From assembly GCF_015291665.1 (NCBI RefSeq), contig NZ_CP030048.1, positions 3,100,001-3,164,000 of the forward strand: 64,000 nt of DNA, in the 5' to 3' direction. This stretch comes from Bradyrhizobium sp. CCBAU 53338 (GTDB taxonomy: Bacteria > Pseudomonadota > Alphaproteobacteria > Rhizobiales > Xanthobacteraceae). A program made the position numbers and the translations under genes. This document shows positions 51,594 through 60,405 of this stretch, one piece after another. Below the pieces are notes generated by a model. The model was not told the DNA's origin. It was given only the letters and a program-made list of their open reading frames with translations, and did not search any database. Position 1 is the stretch's first letter, and every line of letters begins with the position of its first letter.

Positions 51594-52574
51594 TTACTTG
51601 CAGCCGAGCACCGTCTTCATCGAAGCAAATTTCTGCATGTCCATCTTGATCGGCTCGACATAGTAAATGTCTTTCATCGGCGTATTGTTCTTGATCTTGT
51701 CAAAGAGCGCCTGCACGCCAGTGGCGCCGTCTACTGCGCTGTCAAGCCACATCGTGGCACGGAACGCGCTTGGCTTGCCCGAACCGAACGCTTCACATGC
51801 ACGAGATCCATCAAACCCTACGCCGATGACCTTCTCCGCTGGGATGCCTGCATTCTGGGTCGCGCGGGCCGCGCCCAACACCCCGTCATCATTGCAAGCG
51901 AAGAAGATCCATCTCTTCGCATCCGGGTTCGCCGTCAGGGTGGTCGACACCACGTCGATGGCATTGACCATGCTGTTGTCATAGGGAATGGAGATCATGC
52001 TTTTTTCAAGCTGGGGATAGCCTTTGAACAAGGCGGTTTGCGCGCCCTTGTTGCGCTGCATGCAGGTGTCCGTTTTCTGATCCTCAATCGAGCCGACTCT
52101 GACTCCAGAGAAATCCTTGTCCCAGCCGGCGGCCTTGATCTGGCTGATGATCTCCTCCCCGACGCGCACGCCCATGTTGAAGCCATTGATGCCGACATAC
52201 GGCACCACCGACCCGTCGCCTGATTTGATGTCGTCATCGACGGCAATCACGGGTATCCCGGCCTTCTTGGCTTTCTCGGCCGCGACGGGTCCGATAGCCC
52301 GATCCGGCACGACAATCGCAATGCCATTCACGCCGTCCCCAATATACGTGTCGATAGTCGTGACTGCGAGATTCGCGTCGGTCTGGACGTCCTGGGCGAG
52401 GAGTTCGACTCCCAGCTCTGCGGCGCGCTTCTTTGCGCCTTCGATCTCCCGAACGAACCAAGGTGCGTCACCCATCTTGTAGATATAGCCGATCTTGATC
52501 TTGTCCTGCGCCATGGCCGGCATCGCCATGCCGACACAAGCGGCGAGCGCAACAAAACGTGCGACAGATCTCAT
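51594..52574 (-). CDS. periplasmic sugar-binding protein (AraF-like)
   Basis: 326 residues: signal peptide MRSVARFVALAACVGMAMPAMA, then a type I periplasmic binding fold. IYKMGDAPWFVREIEGAKKRAAELG, IPVIAVDDD and VIGVGFDGSRACEAFGSGKPSAFRATMWLDS have the form of the arabinose-binding protein AraF. The ligand may be L-arabinose or another pentose, or a derivative cleaved by the serine hydrolase; sequence does not decide. First gene of the minus-strand operon, with GGAGGAAACA before the ATG at 52574. Confidence 0.92.
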   Translation of the reverse strand: MRSVARFVALAACVGMAMPAMAQDKIKIGYIYKMGDAPWFVREIEGAKKRAAELGVELLAQDVQTDANLAVTTIDTYIGDGVNGIAIVVPDRAIGPVAAEKAKKAGIPVIAVDDDIKSGDGSVVPYVGINGFNMGVRVGEEIISQIKAAGWDKDFSGVRVGSIEDQKTDTCMQRNKGAQTALFKGYPQLEKSMISIPYDNSMVNAIDVVSTTLTANPDAKRWIFFACNDDGVLGAARATQNAGIPAEKVIGVGFDGSRACEAFGSGKPSAFRATMWLDSAVDGATGVQALFDKIKNNTPMKDIYYVEPIKMDMQKFASMKTVLGCK

Positions 52575-52642
52575 TGTTTCCTCCGATTGTGGCGCCCACC
52601 TCCGGGTCAAATTTTCAGGAAGGGCGACGTTATCATAGATAC

Positions 52643-52669
52643 ATCTGATGATTAAAAGATAGATCAGAT
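52643..52669. promoter_or_regulatory. inverted repeat, candidate operator of the sugar importer operon
   Basis: ATCTGAT (52643-52649) and ATCAGAT (52663-52669) form an inverted repeat with a 13-base spacer, 69 bases upstream of the binding protein start. ATGATT follows both arms. FCD-type GntR regulators bind short imperfect palindromes at such positions. Confidence 0.5.
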
Positions 52670-53470
52670 GATTGTCAATAGGAGGTGTGACTCGATTTTA
52701 CGGGGCAAGCTCGACCAGTCCCTCTTCGCGATGAGCGCATACAATGCCTGTACTGCCGTCGGCCAAAGCGCCCGAGACCAAGGCGCCCCGTTGCGGCCGC
52801 CAGCCCGTGGCAGTCCTACATGCGGGGCAATGGGAGTATCGGCGAACGCCAGGCGACGGTCGCGGCCCATCCAGTTCAGCGCGACCTCGGCGCCACGGAT
52901 CATGAAGAACCGGCCGGTCCCGAACGGCAGCAGGCAAGTCGTGGCCCGCGGCAACAGGCGTCGCCGCTGTGGGCGGGCTGGACGGCCCAATCGCCATTCT
53001 ACCCGATCGGATGCGGCCAATGGTGTCTTCGTTGAGGCCGCTTCATCTCGCCGCCGGCCCACTCTCAATCCGCATCAAATTTTTGAGGCCGATCCCCGAC
53101 TTAGAGCGCCAATTTTGCATGCCGAATAGCATTTGGGGGCAATCTTCGTGCAGGCCGGGAGTGGGCTGAGCCGCTACTGGATTTCGGGCTTTGATCCTGT
53201 GCCGTGCTTAGACTTCAGAGCGTAAGCGCCTAAGCGACGGCCGACTGCTAGGTCTGTGCTTTGAGGCTCCGTCTCATACCATGCCTCGGGAAGGCCGAGG
53301 TTTTTGGCCGTGCCTTGGGCGCCGCACCTTGCCGCGCTGGTCCTTGATATCTGCTATTGCTCTAATTGGCTAACGCTCTAAGAAAGCCTACGACGTTCCG
53401 CGACTGCTTTTTCGGCCGTCAGGATCGGCTTCGGCGATATTTGATCGGACATATAGACCTCGCGAACACA
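52670..53470. other. 800-base gap without a convincing gene
   Basis: Long open frames run on both strands (52664-53068 minus, 52668-53129 plus) but neither has a ribosome site, a recognisable family or plausible protein composition. It may be the remains of deleted genes between two cargo blocks. Confidence 0.5.
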
Positions 53471-54253
53471 TCAACCAGACTTGGCTACGATGATCGTATC
53501 CTCCACGTGCAATCGCAGAGCCACGCGTTCGCCGACGACGGGCATGCACGATGCGGCGGCGTGGTGCTCGGCCTGACGAACCCCGATGATCGGGCCCCCC
53601 TCGAGCGCGACGCTGAGCTTGCTGCTTTCGCCTTGGAAGACAACGTCCGTCACCGTTCCGAACAGATAGTTGTAACCGCTCGCGGCGGGTACATTCCCGA
53701 TGATCACGGCCTCGGACTGAACAGCGAGAAACAACTCTCCAGCGAGCGGTACGTCGACAGGACTTGCGATTTCGAACTCCCCGACCGACACTTTGCGCGC
53801 GCCTCGCCGACTGACGGGGACCAACGTGGATTCCCCCACGAAGCCCGCCACGAAGTGGTTGGCGGGGCGAGAATAGAGATTCTTGGGCGTGTCCACCTGC
53901 ATAAGCCGCCCGCCGCGCATGACAGCAACGCGATCGCTCATGATCAGCGCCTCACGCTGATCATGTGTCACGTAGATGATGGTCGCGCCGAGGGTTCGAT
54001 GAAGTCTGCGGAGCTCCATCTGCATTGACTCGCGTAGGCTCTTGTCCAGCGCCGAAAGTGGTTCGTCCATGAGGATCAGGCGCGGCGCGAAGACGATGGC
54101 GCGCGCCAATGCGACGCGCTGCTTCTGGCCACCAGACAACTGGTTGATCGAACGTTTGCCGTAACCGTCTAGCTCGACGGCTGCAAGCGCCTCCGCAACT
54201 AGCTTCGCGCATTTTGCCCGATCGACCTTGCGTGCGCGCAGCGGGAAGGCCAC
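53471..54253 (-). pseudogene. ABC transporter ATPase fragment (MalK/UgpC-like) lacking its N-terminal half
   Basis: The sequence opens in the middle of an ATPase of the sugar importer type: VAFPLRARKVDRAKC is followed by the signature LSGGQKQRVALARAIVFAPRLILMDEPLSALDKSLRE, a switch histidine in YVTHDQREALIMSDRVAV and the OB-fold tail of MalK-like proteins. About 90 residues with Walker A and Q-loop are gone, and a stop codon lies a few codons upstream of the GTG at 54253, so the protein cannot hydrolyse ATP alone. Its border coincides with the end of the truncated LysR gene. Confidence 0.8.
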
Positions 54254-54265
54254 GATGGCCGAACT

Positions 54266-54520
54266 TCAGCTCAAGGCAGTGCGCCGGAGGTTCTCCAGCT
54301 CCCCGAAGATACGATCGGCCTCCGGATACAACTCTTCGGCCTCGGGTGTGGGAACGAGGCGGTCTTTCACGCGCTCGAACAGCTTGAAGCCGAGCACGTC
54401 CTCCGTGTTAAGCAATACCTGACTGAGCGCGGGCTGCGACGCATTCAGGATCCGGGCCGCTTCGGTGAGCGTCCCGCATTGCATGATCGTCCTGAAGACC
54501 TCAAGTTGACGTGCGCGCAT
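54266..54520 (-). pseudogene. LysR-family regulator, N-terminal stub
   Basis: 84 residues with a complete DNA-binding domain (LEVFRTIMQCGTLTEAARILNASQPALSQVLLNTEDVLGFKLFERV) and the first part of the linker helix, then a stop. The inducer-binding domain (about 200 residues) is missing. The break is within about 20 bases of the start of the truncated ABC ATPase, so one deletion probably fused the two. The stub might still bind DNA. Confidence 0.82.
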
Positions 54521-54637
54521 GGCATTTCATAAGCACACGTTATACTGCCTAGCAATAGACACATTTACGGGGACCGTGACAGCACTGCTGGCGGCTTCAA
54601 GCGTTGTGCCGCGCCGATCCAAAGGGTCACGGGCGCG

Positions 54638-54835
54638 CTAAGAACGCTGGGCAGGCGGTTTCTGTCGTTGGCGAAGCTCTCTGTCGATCAGAATCTGGAC
54701 GCGGTGGATCGCGAGTAACTCGAGGGTCGTATGGGTCCGGCCGGTGCGCGTTTGATCGTCAATCTTGTATGACCAGGCCCAAACGTTGCGACTGTTGGTC
54801 TTTTGGATCGTGAAAGAAACTCCTCGGTGGTTCAT
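54638..54835 (-). CDS. small conserved hypothetical protein, 65 residues
   Basis: MNHRGVSFTIQKTNSRNVWAWSYKI, then RTGRTHTTLELLAIHRVQILIDREL. I know this pattern (N-terminal strands around W-x-W, then G-x-T-x-T-x-L-x-L-L-A-x-x-R-V-Q) from many small rhizobial proteins of unknown function. Start at ATG 54835 with GGACGGAAA upstream. A basic C-terminal tail. It often occurs in genomic islands. Confidence 0.7.
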   Translation of the reverse strand: MNHRGVSFTIQKTNSRNVWAWSYKIDDQTRTGRTHTTLELLAIHRVQILIDRELRQRQKPPAQRS

Positions 54836-54919
54836 TTTCCGTCCCACTCGATTGTCAGCACCGGGCGGGAAAGAGTTGCTGCTGCCCGCAGGAGGTTTTG
54901 CTCTAAATGTTATGGTCGG

Positions 54920-56161
54920 CTACCAGCCGAGCTCGCGTTCGAGAGCTTTCGGATTTGTGGTCAATCGCCGCCGGAAATCTTCTGCGACGTCACCAACGAA
55001 CACATCCTCACTTCCAGATTTCAATGCGCGTATGAGCGCCGCAGCGAGAGCCTCGGGCGATACTTTCGGAGGCGGCAGCCCTTGAAACCAATCGCTCTCA
55101 ATGGGGCCCGTGAAGAGGTTCATGACCCTGACACCGCTCCCGCGCAGCTCCGCCCGGAGGCACTGCGACAACGACAATGCCGCTGCCTGAGATGCGGAGT
55201 AGGCGCCATAAGCAGGCCAATTCGAGAGAGAGTAGATCGAAAAGATGTTTGCCCAAGCGACGGCACTCCCTGCGCCGTCTGCGCCACGGCCTCGCATAAT
55301 TGGTCCAAATGATTGGGCAAGATGCACAAAACCCAGATAGCTGCGTTCAATCTCTTCTCGATAGCGGCCTGCCCCGTTTCGCGTCAACAGCCCGCCGGGC
55401 CGAACATGATCATTCGTGTTCACGAGAATGTCGGTCTTGGGACCGATGTCCGCTGCGAGACCCGCCACAGATCGCTGATCCCCAATATCGAGGGAAACGA
55501 GATGGATATTAGTGACCGAAGCAAGGCGGTCCTCCCCCTTAAATGGACGCCACCGCTCCGGTATGCCAACGAAGACCGTCGTCGCGCCGGCCGCGACCAA
55601 TGCAAGAGCAATCGCTTGTCCGGCCTCGTTTCGGCCGTCTGTGACGAGAGCTCGGCGGTAGCGAGGGTCGGCCGTAAATTCCCGCCACTGCTTGTCGTCG
55701 GCTTGATTTGGCGTCGTCGTCCCGGGCGACGCGAACGCGACAGCCTGGCCAGCCTTGTCCAATTGAAGGGACATTTTTACTGTCTCTCCTTCCTGGCAAT
55801 CGCCGTGAATGTGGGCAATCATGATTGGTCCGCATTGAAGCTGCACCATGCCAACTCGCCACGGTGAACGCTCGCGAAAGTAGACGTCACCCGAAACTTG
55901 TATTTCGGTCGCGGAAACGAGTATGCCGCTTGTGGGGGCGTCGGACAGAGGAAGATTGATGGATAGACAAATGGGGCAGCAATCTCGCGGCGGATACGCG
56001 AAGTTGTTGCATTCGGCGCAACGTTGCAGCGCAAATCGTGATTCCGCCGCTGCCTGGGTCAACAGGTGAGCAGTACGGCTGCGTCGACCGGGCGGCGAGC
56101 TCGGAGTTCGAGTGCGCCAAAGGCCTCCCTTGGGTGCGGGTTTCTCCAACGGAATGGTCAT
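54920..56161 (-). CDS. fusion of a DUF35 zinc-ribbon/OB domain and an SDR-like domain
   Basis: 413 residues. Residues 40-150 hold a DUF35 unit: a rubredoxin-type zinc ribbon (Cys48, Cys51, Cys62, Cys65 in LQRCAECNNFAYPPRDCCPICLS) and an OB fold (DVYFRERSPWRVGMVQLQCGP). From about 165 on is an SDR-like domain, but TGxxxGxG reads TDGRNEAGQAIA, and the catalytic Y-x-x-x-K reads Y-S-A-S-Q, so the lysine is missing and it may not be a working dehydrogenase. DUF35 proteins partner thiolases and thiolase-like proteins; here the thiolase gene directly precedes with a four-base overlap (ATGA). Confidence 0.86.
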   Translation of the reverse strand: MTIPLEKPAPKGGLWRTRTPSSPPGRRSRTAHLLTQAAAESRFALQRCAECNNFAYPPRDCCPICLSINLPLSDAPTSGILVSATEIQVSGDVYFRERSPWRVGMVQLQCGPIMIAHIHGDCQEGETVKMSLQLDKAGQAVAFASPGTTTPNQADDKQWREFTADPRYRRALVTDGRNEAGQAIALALVAAGATTVFVGIPERWRPFKGEDRLASVTNIHLVSLDIGDQRSVAGLAADIGPKTDILVNTNDHVRPGGLLTRNGAGRYREEIERSYLGFVHLAQSFGPIMRGRGADGAGSAVAWANIFSIYSLSNWPAYGAYSASQAAALSLSQCLRAELRGSGVRVMNLFTGPIESDWFQGLPPPKVSPEALAAALIRALKSGSEDVFVGDVAEDFRRRLTTNPKALERELGW

Positions 56162-57336
56162 GTCGGTACACCCGCCATAATTGCCGCGCCGGACGATAGG
56201 CCGCGATCGTAATTGATCATACCAAAGCCGGACACGAGCGCGGTCTTGGTATCCGGCACCTGCGTTGAGCCGGCGCACCCCAAGACTTGCCTAAGACCTT
56301 CGGTCAAACCGAGATATCCACCGGCTGCGCCGGCTTGGCCTACGGACAGCTGGCCGCCAGACGTGTTGTGAGGGAAGGATCCGCCGATTGTAAGATCATG
56401 CTTGCGCACGAATTCGACGCCCTCTCCCTTGCGGCAGAAGCCGAGATCTTCGAATTGCATCATGGTAACGAAGGGATAGTCGTCATAGGTCTGCACGACG
56501 TCAATCCCTTCGGGGCCGATCCCTGCCATGGTATAGAGTTCGTCGACGTCCATCGCCCAGCCGCCGCGCAATTGGGATGGGTCTTCACTGAAAGCATTGT
56601 GACGTTCGATGGTGGACAGCAGCCGTGCCCCGGAGATGCCGCGGGACGCTGCAAAATCGCTGTCGAGGACGAGGAACGCCTCCGCACCCGCGCATGGCAT
56701 CACGCAGTCGAACAGATGAATGGGATCGACGATAGGACGTGCTGCCAGATATTCTTCTATGGTCAAGCTGCGTTTGAAGAGGGCGTGGGGGTTCTTGAGC
56801 GCATTTTCACGTTGCGACACCGCTATCTTTGCGAGGTCCTCACGTGACACGCCGTAGGTGCGCATGTAGTGACGCGCGATGAGCGCAAAGCTGGCATTTG
56901 CTCCGCCGGCGCCGTAGGGATAAATGGCATCTTGGTTGGCTTGGGAAAAGGCCTCTAACGTTTTCCGGAATGTATCGACGTGATTGGTATCACCGGCAAT
57001 GCAAGCCACGGCGCGTGCGTCCCCGGCCTGAACCGCACGTGCTGCGCGTCGGAGAGCGGCAATACCGCTTACGCCTCCAAGTGGGATGGTCTCCAGCCAG
57101 CGCACACAAAGACCATAATGCTGCGTCAAGCCGATCGCCGTGTCGGGGTAGAGCGTGAAGCTGGAGACCGCGAGACCATCAATGTCGGCAGCTCGCAGCG
57201 GGCTCTCCTGCAAAAGCGCCTTGAGTGCGCGCCCGATCCACCATTGCGCGCTCTCGATCGAGTAACGAGCGTAGGGAATGGTTACGGGCGTCGCTATGAC
57301 GACACCGTCGTAGGGAGTGCGGCCAGCGGCTGGCAT
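56158..57336 (-). CDS. thiolase-fold protein (SCP-x/lipid-transfer type) lacking the usual cysteine
   Basis: 392 residues of the thiolase superfamily, with VVIATPVTIPYARYSIES at the N-terminus, the C-terminal NTSGGQLSVGQAGAAGGYLGLTEGLRQV loop with His/Cys-free oxyanion region, and VPDTKTALVSGFG. In degradative thiolases the nucleophilic Cys comes in a V-x-x-x-C-x-S-G segment; here the stretch reads IPLGGVSGIAALRRAARAV with no cysteine. It thus belongs to the non-classical thiolase-like group that works with DUF35 proteins. Likely forms a complex with the fusion protein encoded next. Confidence 0.86.
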   Translation of the reverse strand: MPAAGRTPYDGVVIATPVTIPYARYSIESAQWWIGRALKALLQESPLRAADIDGLAVSSFTLYPDTAIGLTQHYGLCVRWLETIPLGGVSGIAALRRAARAVQAGDARAVACIAGDTNHVDTFRKTLEAFSQANQDAIYPYGAGGANASFALIARHYMRTYGVSREDLAKIAVSQRENALKNPHALFKRSLTIEEYLAARPIVDPIHLFDCVMPCAGAEAFLVLDSDFAASRGISGARLLSTIERHNAFSEDPSQLRGGWAMDVDELYTMAGIGPEGIDVVQTYDDYPFVTMMQFEDLGFCRKGEGVEFVRKHDLTIGGSFPHNTSGGQLSVGQAGAAGGYLGLTEGLRQVLGCAGSTQVPDTKTALVSGFGMINYDRGLSSGAAIMAGVPT

Positions 57337-57346
57337 CGCGCGGCCA

Positions 57347-57772
57347 TCAAACCACGGTAAGTATCACGTCGATATTGCCTCTTGTCGCGTTCGAGTACGG
57401 GCATCGTTGGTGGGCCTGCGCGACGATATCGCGTGCGAACGCGCGATCGATATTGGGGAGGCTTACTTGTAATTCGACGCTGAGCGCGTATCCAACCGGG
57501 ATAGGTCCGATGCCGACTTTGGCCGTGACGCTGACATCGTCTGAAATCGATAGCCTGCTCTGCCTTGCAACCAGTTTGACGGCACCAAGGAAGCAAGCCG
57601 CGTAGCCCGCGGCGAACAGTTGCTCGGGGTTGGTGCCTGAGCCGCCCGGGCCGCCCAGTTCCTTTGGAAGTGCGAGCGTTAGAGCGAAATTGTTCTGCGC
57701 ATTCTCGACTTTGCCGTCGCGTCCGCCCGTTGCGGTGGCTTGGGTTTCGTAGAGGATCTTTTCTGGCTTCAT
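57347..57772 (-). CDS. Ohr/OsmC-family organic hydroperoxide resistance protein
   Basis: 141 residues. Both redox cysteines of Ohr are present: Cys60 in FAAGYAACFLGAVKLVAR and Cys124 in AQAHQRCPYSNATRGNIDV. Ohr reduces organic hydroperoxides using lipoyl protein electrons. The ATG at 57772 gives the family start MKPEKILYET. In this operon it would deal with peroxides from uncoupled dioxygenase turnover; this role is inferred from context. Separated from the thiolase gene by ten bases. Confidence 0.9.
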   Translation of the reverse strand: MKPEKILYETQATATGGRDGKVENAQNNFALTLALPKELGGPGGSGTNPEQLFAAGYAACFLGAVKLVARQSRLSISDDVSVTAKVGIGPIPVGYALSVELQVSLPNIDRAFARDIVAQAHQRCPYSNATRGNIDVILTVV

Positions 57773-57829
57773 AAAGCAGACTTCCTTGATTATGGGGGTA
57801 CGCCGCAATTGCAATGGGTAGCGCTTACG

Positions 57830-58570
57830 CTAGAGCGTCAGTGTTCCCACACTGGCCCCGCCGCACACAAAGAGCGTTTGACCAGTGACGTACGTGGACC
57901 GGCCCGACACGAAAAACAGGACGGCGTTGGCGACATCTTCCGGCCGGCCCAACCGTCCGACCGGAATGGTCTTGGCGATTCGGTTTGCTTGCTCACTGCC
58001 GTCCGGCGCGAGGGCACGAAACATGTCAGTTGAGCCTATTGGGCCAGGTGCAACCATGTTCACGGTGATGCCGTATTGGGCAAGCTCCAGGGCCCAGGTA
58101 CGCCCCATTCCGACCATTCCGGCTTTGGTCGCTGCGTAAGCTGTCCTGGTTGGCACGCCCAACAATGCGCGCGAGGAAATCAGGACGACTCGTCCGTTAC
58201 GCTGCGCCTTCATTGCAGGAAGAAACGCTTGTAGGAGGATGAGTGGTGCCGACAAGTGCAGATCCGTTAGAAATGTAAGATCCTTCGGCTCCGCCGCCTC
58301 AACCAATGCAGGGCAAATTGCGCCCGCGTTGTGGACAAAGATCCCAACCTCGGAAGTCCGTGCGACCTTCGAGGCGGCGGCCCGCGTGGCTTCAGCATCG
58401 GAAAGGTCGACTTCCTCGTGCCGTACCCGTTCGTGGGTCCAGCTCAAGGGCTTAGCGTCGAGATTCACAACGTCATGACCTTCGGCAATCAAGGAGTGGC
58501 AGATTGCGGCGCCGATTCCGGTGCTGCCTCCCGTCACGACAGCTGTCGAGGAGTTGGCTTTTATGGACAT
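57830..58570 (-). CDS. short-chain dehydrogenase/reductase (possible cis-dihydrodiol dehydrogenase)
   Basis: 246 residues of the classical SDR family: TGGSTGIG at 13-20, NAGA in VHNAGAICPALVEAAE, catalytic serines in VVLISSRALLGVP, and Y-x-x-x-K in TAYAATKAGMVGMG. The next gene in the transcript upstream encodes the dioxygenase beta subunit, and an SDR beside ring-hydroxylating dioxygenase genes usually oxidises the cis-dihydrodiol formed. The ATG at 58570 is used, giving MSIKANSSTAVVTGG. Confidence 0.9.
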   Translation of the reverse strand: MSIKANSSTAVVTGGSTGIGAAICHSLIAEGHDVVNLDAKPLSWTHERVRHEEVDLSDAEATRAAASKVARTSEVGIFVHNAGAICPALVEAAEPKDLTFLTDLHLSAPLILLQAFLPAMKAQRNGRVVLISSRALLGVPTRTAYAATKAGMVGMGRTWALELAQYGITVNMVAPGPIGSTDMFRALAPDGSEQANRIAKTIPVGRLGRPEDVANAVLFFVSGRSTYVTGQTLFVCGGASVGTLTL

Positions 58571-58574
58571 GAGC

Positions 58575-59057
58575 TCACATGAACAATTGAATGCTGCCAA
58601 AAGCGGCGTCGGAATTAACCAGATCGACCCGCTTCATCTTGATTCTTAGCGTGCCGTCGACGACCACGAGAGTATGGGTCAACCATGCGGCGAACAGCGT
58701 CTGCTCGTCTTGCCGCGTCTCGATGTAGTGGAGGGGAGTCCAGGCTGTGTAAGTCGATTTCTCGTCATCACGATCGAGCACGAGCGGCGTCTGCAGCAAA
58801 TGGTGGCATCGACTCTTCGGCTTTTGGCTGAATGTGCGGTTTCCGTTCAAGCGCTCAACTCGAATCCTGAGCAGAAGTTTGTCTTCATACATTAGCGAAG
58901 CGCTGAGCCGAGGATCCGCCTGCTGCCACTCGAGAGGCATCCAATAGCAGGCGTCGTCCGTAAAGAGGTCAAGCCATTCGTTGAAGCGCATCTGATCGAT
59001 GAGCCGAGCCTCATTGAAGACGAAGTTGATGATATCTTGATCGGTGAAATGTGCCAT
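58575..59057 (-). CDS. ring-hydroxylating dioxygenase, beta (small) subunit
   Basis: 160 residues of the SnoaL-like/NTF2-fold beta subunit family, with NEWLDLFTDDACYWMP, RIRVERLNGNRTFSQKPKSRCHHLLQ and the C-terminal LRIKMKRVDLVNSDAAF. The subunit is structural, forming the alpha3beta3 hexamer with the alpha subunit gene seven bases upstream. No cofactors bound. It follows alpha in the usual order. Confidence 0.92.
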   Translation of the reverse strand: MAHFTDQDIINFVFNEARLIDQMRFNEWLDLFTDDACYWMPLEWQQADPRLSASLMYEDKLLLRIRVERLNGNRTFSQKPKSRCHHLLQTPLVLDRDDEKSTYTAWTPLHYIETRQDEQTLFAAWLTHTLVVVDGTLRIKMKRVDLVNSDAAFGSIQLFM

Positions 59058-59064
59058 CGCCGCG

Positions 59065-60381
59065 TCACTGCATCGACATCGTCATGAACTTGGACCAGGC
59101 TCGGAACTGATTTCGCATCTGCAATTCCGTCGTTCCGTTTGTCGTCACGCTGCGATCGGGATCTTCGTCGGCGGAGTAAAGCCGCTGGAGATTGACCCAT
59201 TGATTGGCGTTGGAACGAAGACCAAGCTGGGCACGCTCGTACATCTCAAGGTCATCATGGCCGACGATGGAGGTTGGCGCGTTGATCAGTCGATTGTACG
59301 AAAGCGTTCGCTCGAGCAGCAAGTCGGGTGCGCCGACGAGACGAAAAGTCCACGACTCCACGAGTGTGCGGTTAGCCGCCAGGGGTTTGAATACGCGAAG
59401 CAACTGAATTGGACCCTTCACCATGAGATTGGGGAAGTAGATCGTGTTGTGCCGGTTCTCGATAAGAATTGCTTTAGCCCGCTCCTCGCCATATGCGGCC
59501 ACCATCTGATCGAAATACTCGGGAATTGCCGAATAGTTCGAATGGATCGATTTTCCGACACCGGTGTGGCCGTGGCCGTTAGCCCAGACCCGAATTCCCA
59601 TCTCTTCTGAGAATTCATAAGGACACATAAACGGAGCGAGCAGTTCGATCGCCATCGGCATGGGCGTGCCGGGAGGAGCTGTCTTCCACACCTCGACGGC
59701 CGTCCCCGCGGATGATTCGTGCGCCACCATCGGGTGGCACGTGTCGGTCTGGTTCTCGACGAGCATCTTCCAGTTGCACGGGTGGACATAGCGAAACACC
59801 CCGCCGGCGACTTCAAGGCGACCGAGTGGCGATCGATCGACCATATTGTCGATTGAAGAAAGGCTCTCTCCAAAAAACTCTTCGAAGTCCTGTCCGAACT
59901 GGCTCAACTTCGCGAAGATGAAGCCCCGATAGTTGCGGACATTGTCGACAGGACTCAATCCCTGAGCGGCGTGGCTCTCAGAAAGCCCGGTGTTCTCATA
60001 GCCCTTCTTGAGCGGAATGGCGAGAAGCGAGCCATCAGTCTTAAAGCTCCACGCATGATAGGGGCAGCGGAAAAATTTCCCCGCGTTTCCGCAGGTTTCG
60101 GAAGTGATGCGAACACCCTTGTGCGGACAGCGGTTGTAAAGCACCTTAACAGAGCCGTCGGTGTGACGAACCATGAGAATCGGCTGCATTCCGATCTCAG
60201 TTCCGAAATAGTCGCCGGGCGCGGGGATTTGGCTCTCGTGACCGACATACGCCCACGTGTTGCTGAACAAATGCAGCATTTCGAGGCGGAAAACCTCGTC
60301 ATTTATGTAGACGTCGCGATGGACTTCCCGCTCCCGGATCAGGTTTCGAATAGTATGCGCATCAAAAGCCGCATTGTTCAT
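59065..60381 (-). CDS. ring-hydroxylating dioxygenase, alpha (large) subunit
   Basis: 438 residues. Rieske [2Fe-2S] ligands are Cys85 and His87 in NRCPHKGVR and Cys106 and His109 in RCPYHAWSF; the mononuclear iron site is D-x-x-H-x4-H with His216 and His221 in ENQTDTCHPMVAHESS. Both key sites are intact, so it should be active. The overall form is of the aromatic-ring dioxygenase family (benzoate/anthranilate-like or aromatic acid type), but the substrate is unknown. First structural gene after the reductase gene, on the same strand. Confidence 0.94.
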   Translation of the reverse strand: MNNAAFDAHTIRNLIREREVHRDVYINDEVFRLEMLHLFSNTWAYVGHESQIPAPGDYFGTEIGMQPILMVRHTDGSVKVLYNRCPHKGVRITSETCGNAGKFFRCPYHAWSFKTDGSLLAIPLKKGYENTGLSESHAAQGLSPVDNVRNYRGFIFAKLSQFGQDFEEFFGESLSSIDNMVDRSPLGRLEVAGGVFRYVHPCNWKMLVENQTDTCHPMVAHESSAGTAVEVWKTAPPGTPMPMAIELLAPFMCPYEFSEEMGIRVWANGHGHTGVGKSIHSNYSAIPEYFDQMVAAYGEERAKAILIENRHNTIYFPNLMVKGPIQLLRVFKPLAANRTLVESWTFRLVGAPDLLLERTLSYNRLINAPTSIVGHDDLEMYERAQLGLRSNANQWVNLQRLYSADEDPDRSVTTNGTTELQMRNQFRAWSKFMTMSMQ

Positions 60382-60405
60382 TCGCCTGTCTCCTCTTGCG
60401 CCGAC

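Noticed and set aside
52664..53129. Overlapping open frames on both strands upstream of the sugar importer
   Set aside because: Neither has a ribosome site, familiar sequence or normal composition; I list the stretch as a gap.
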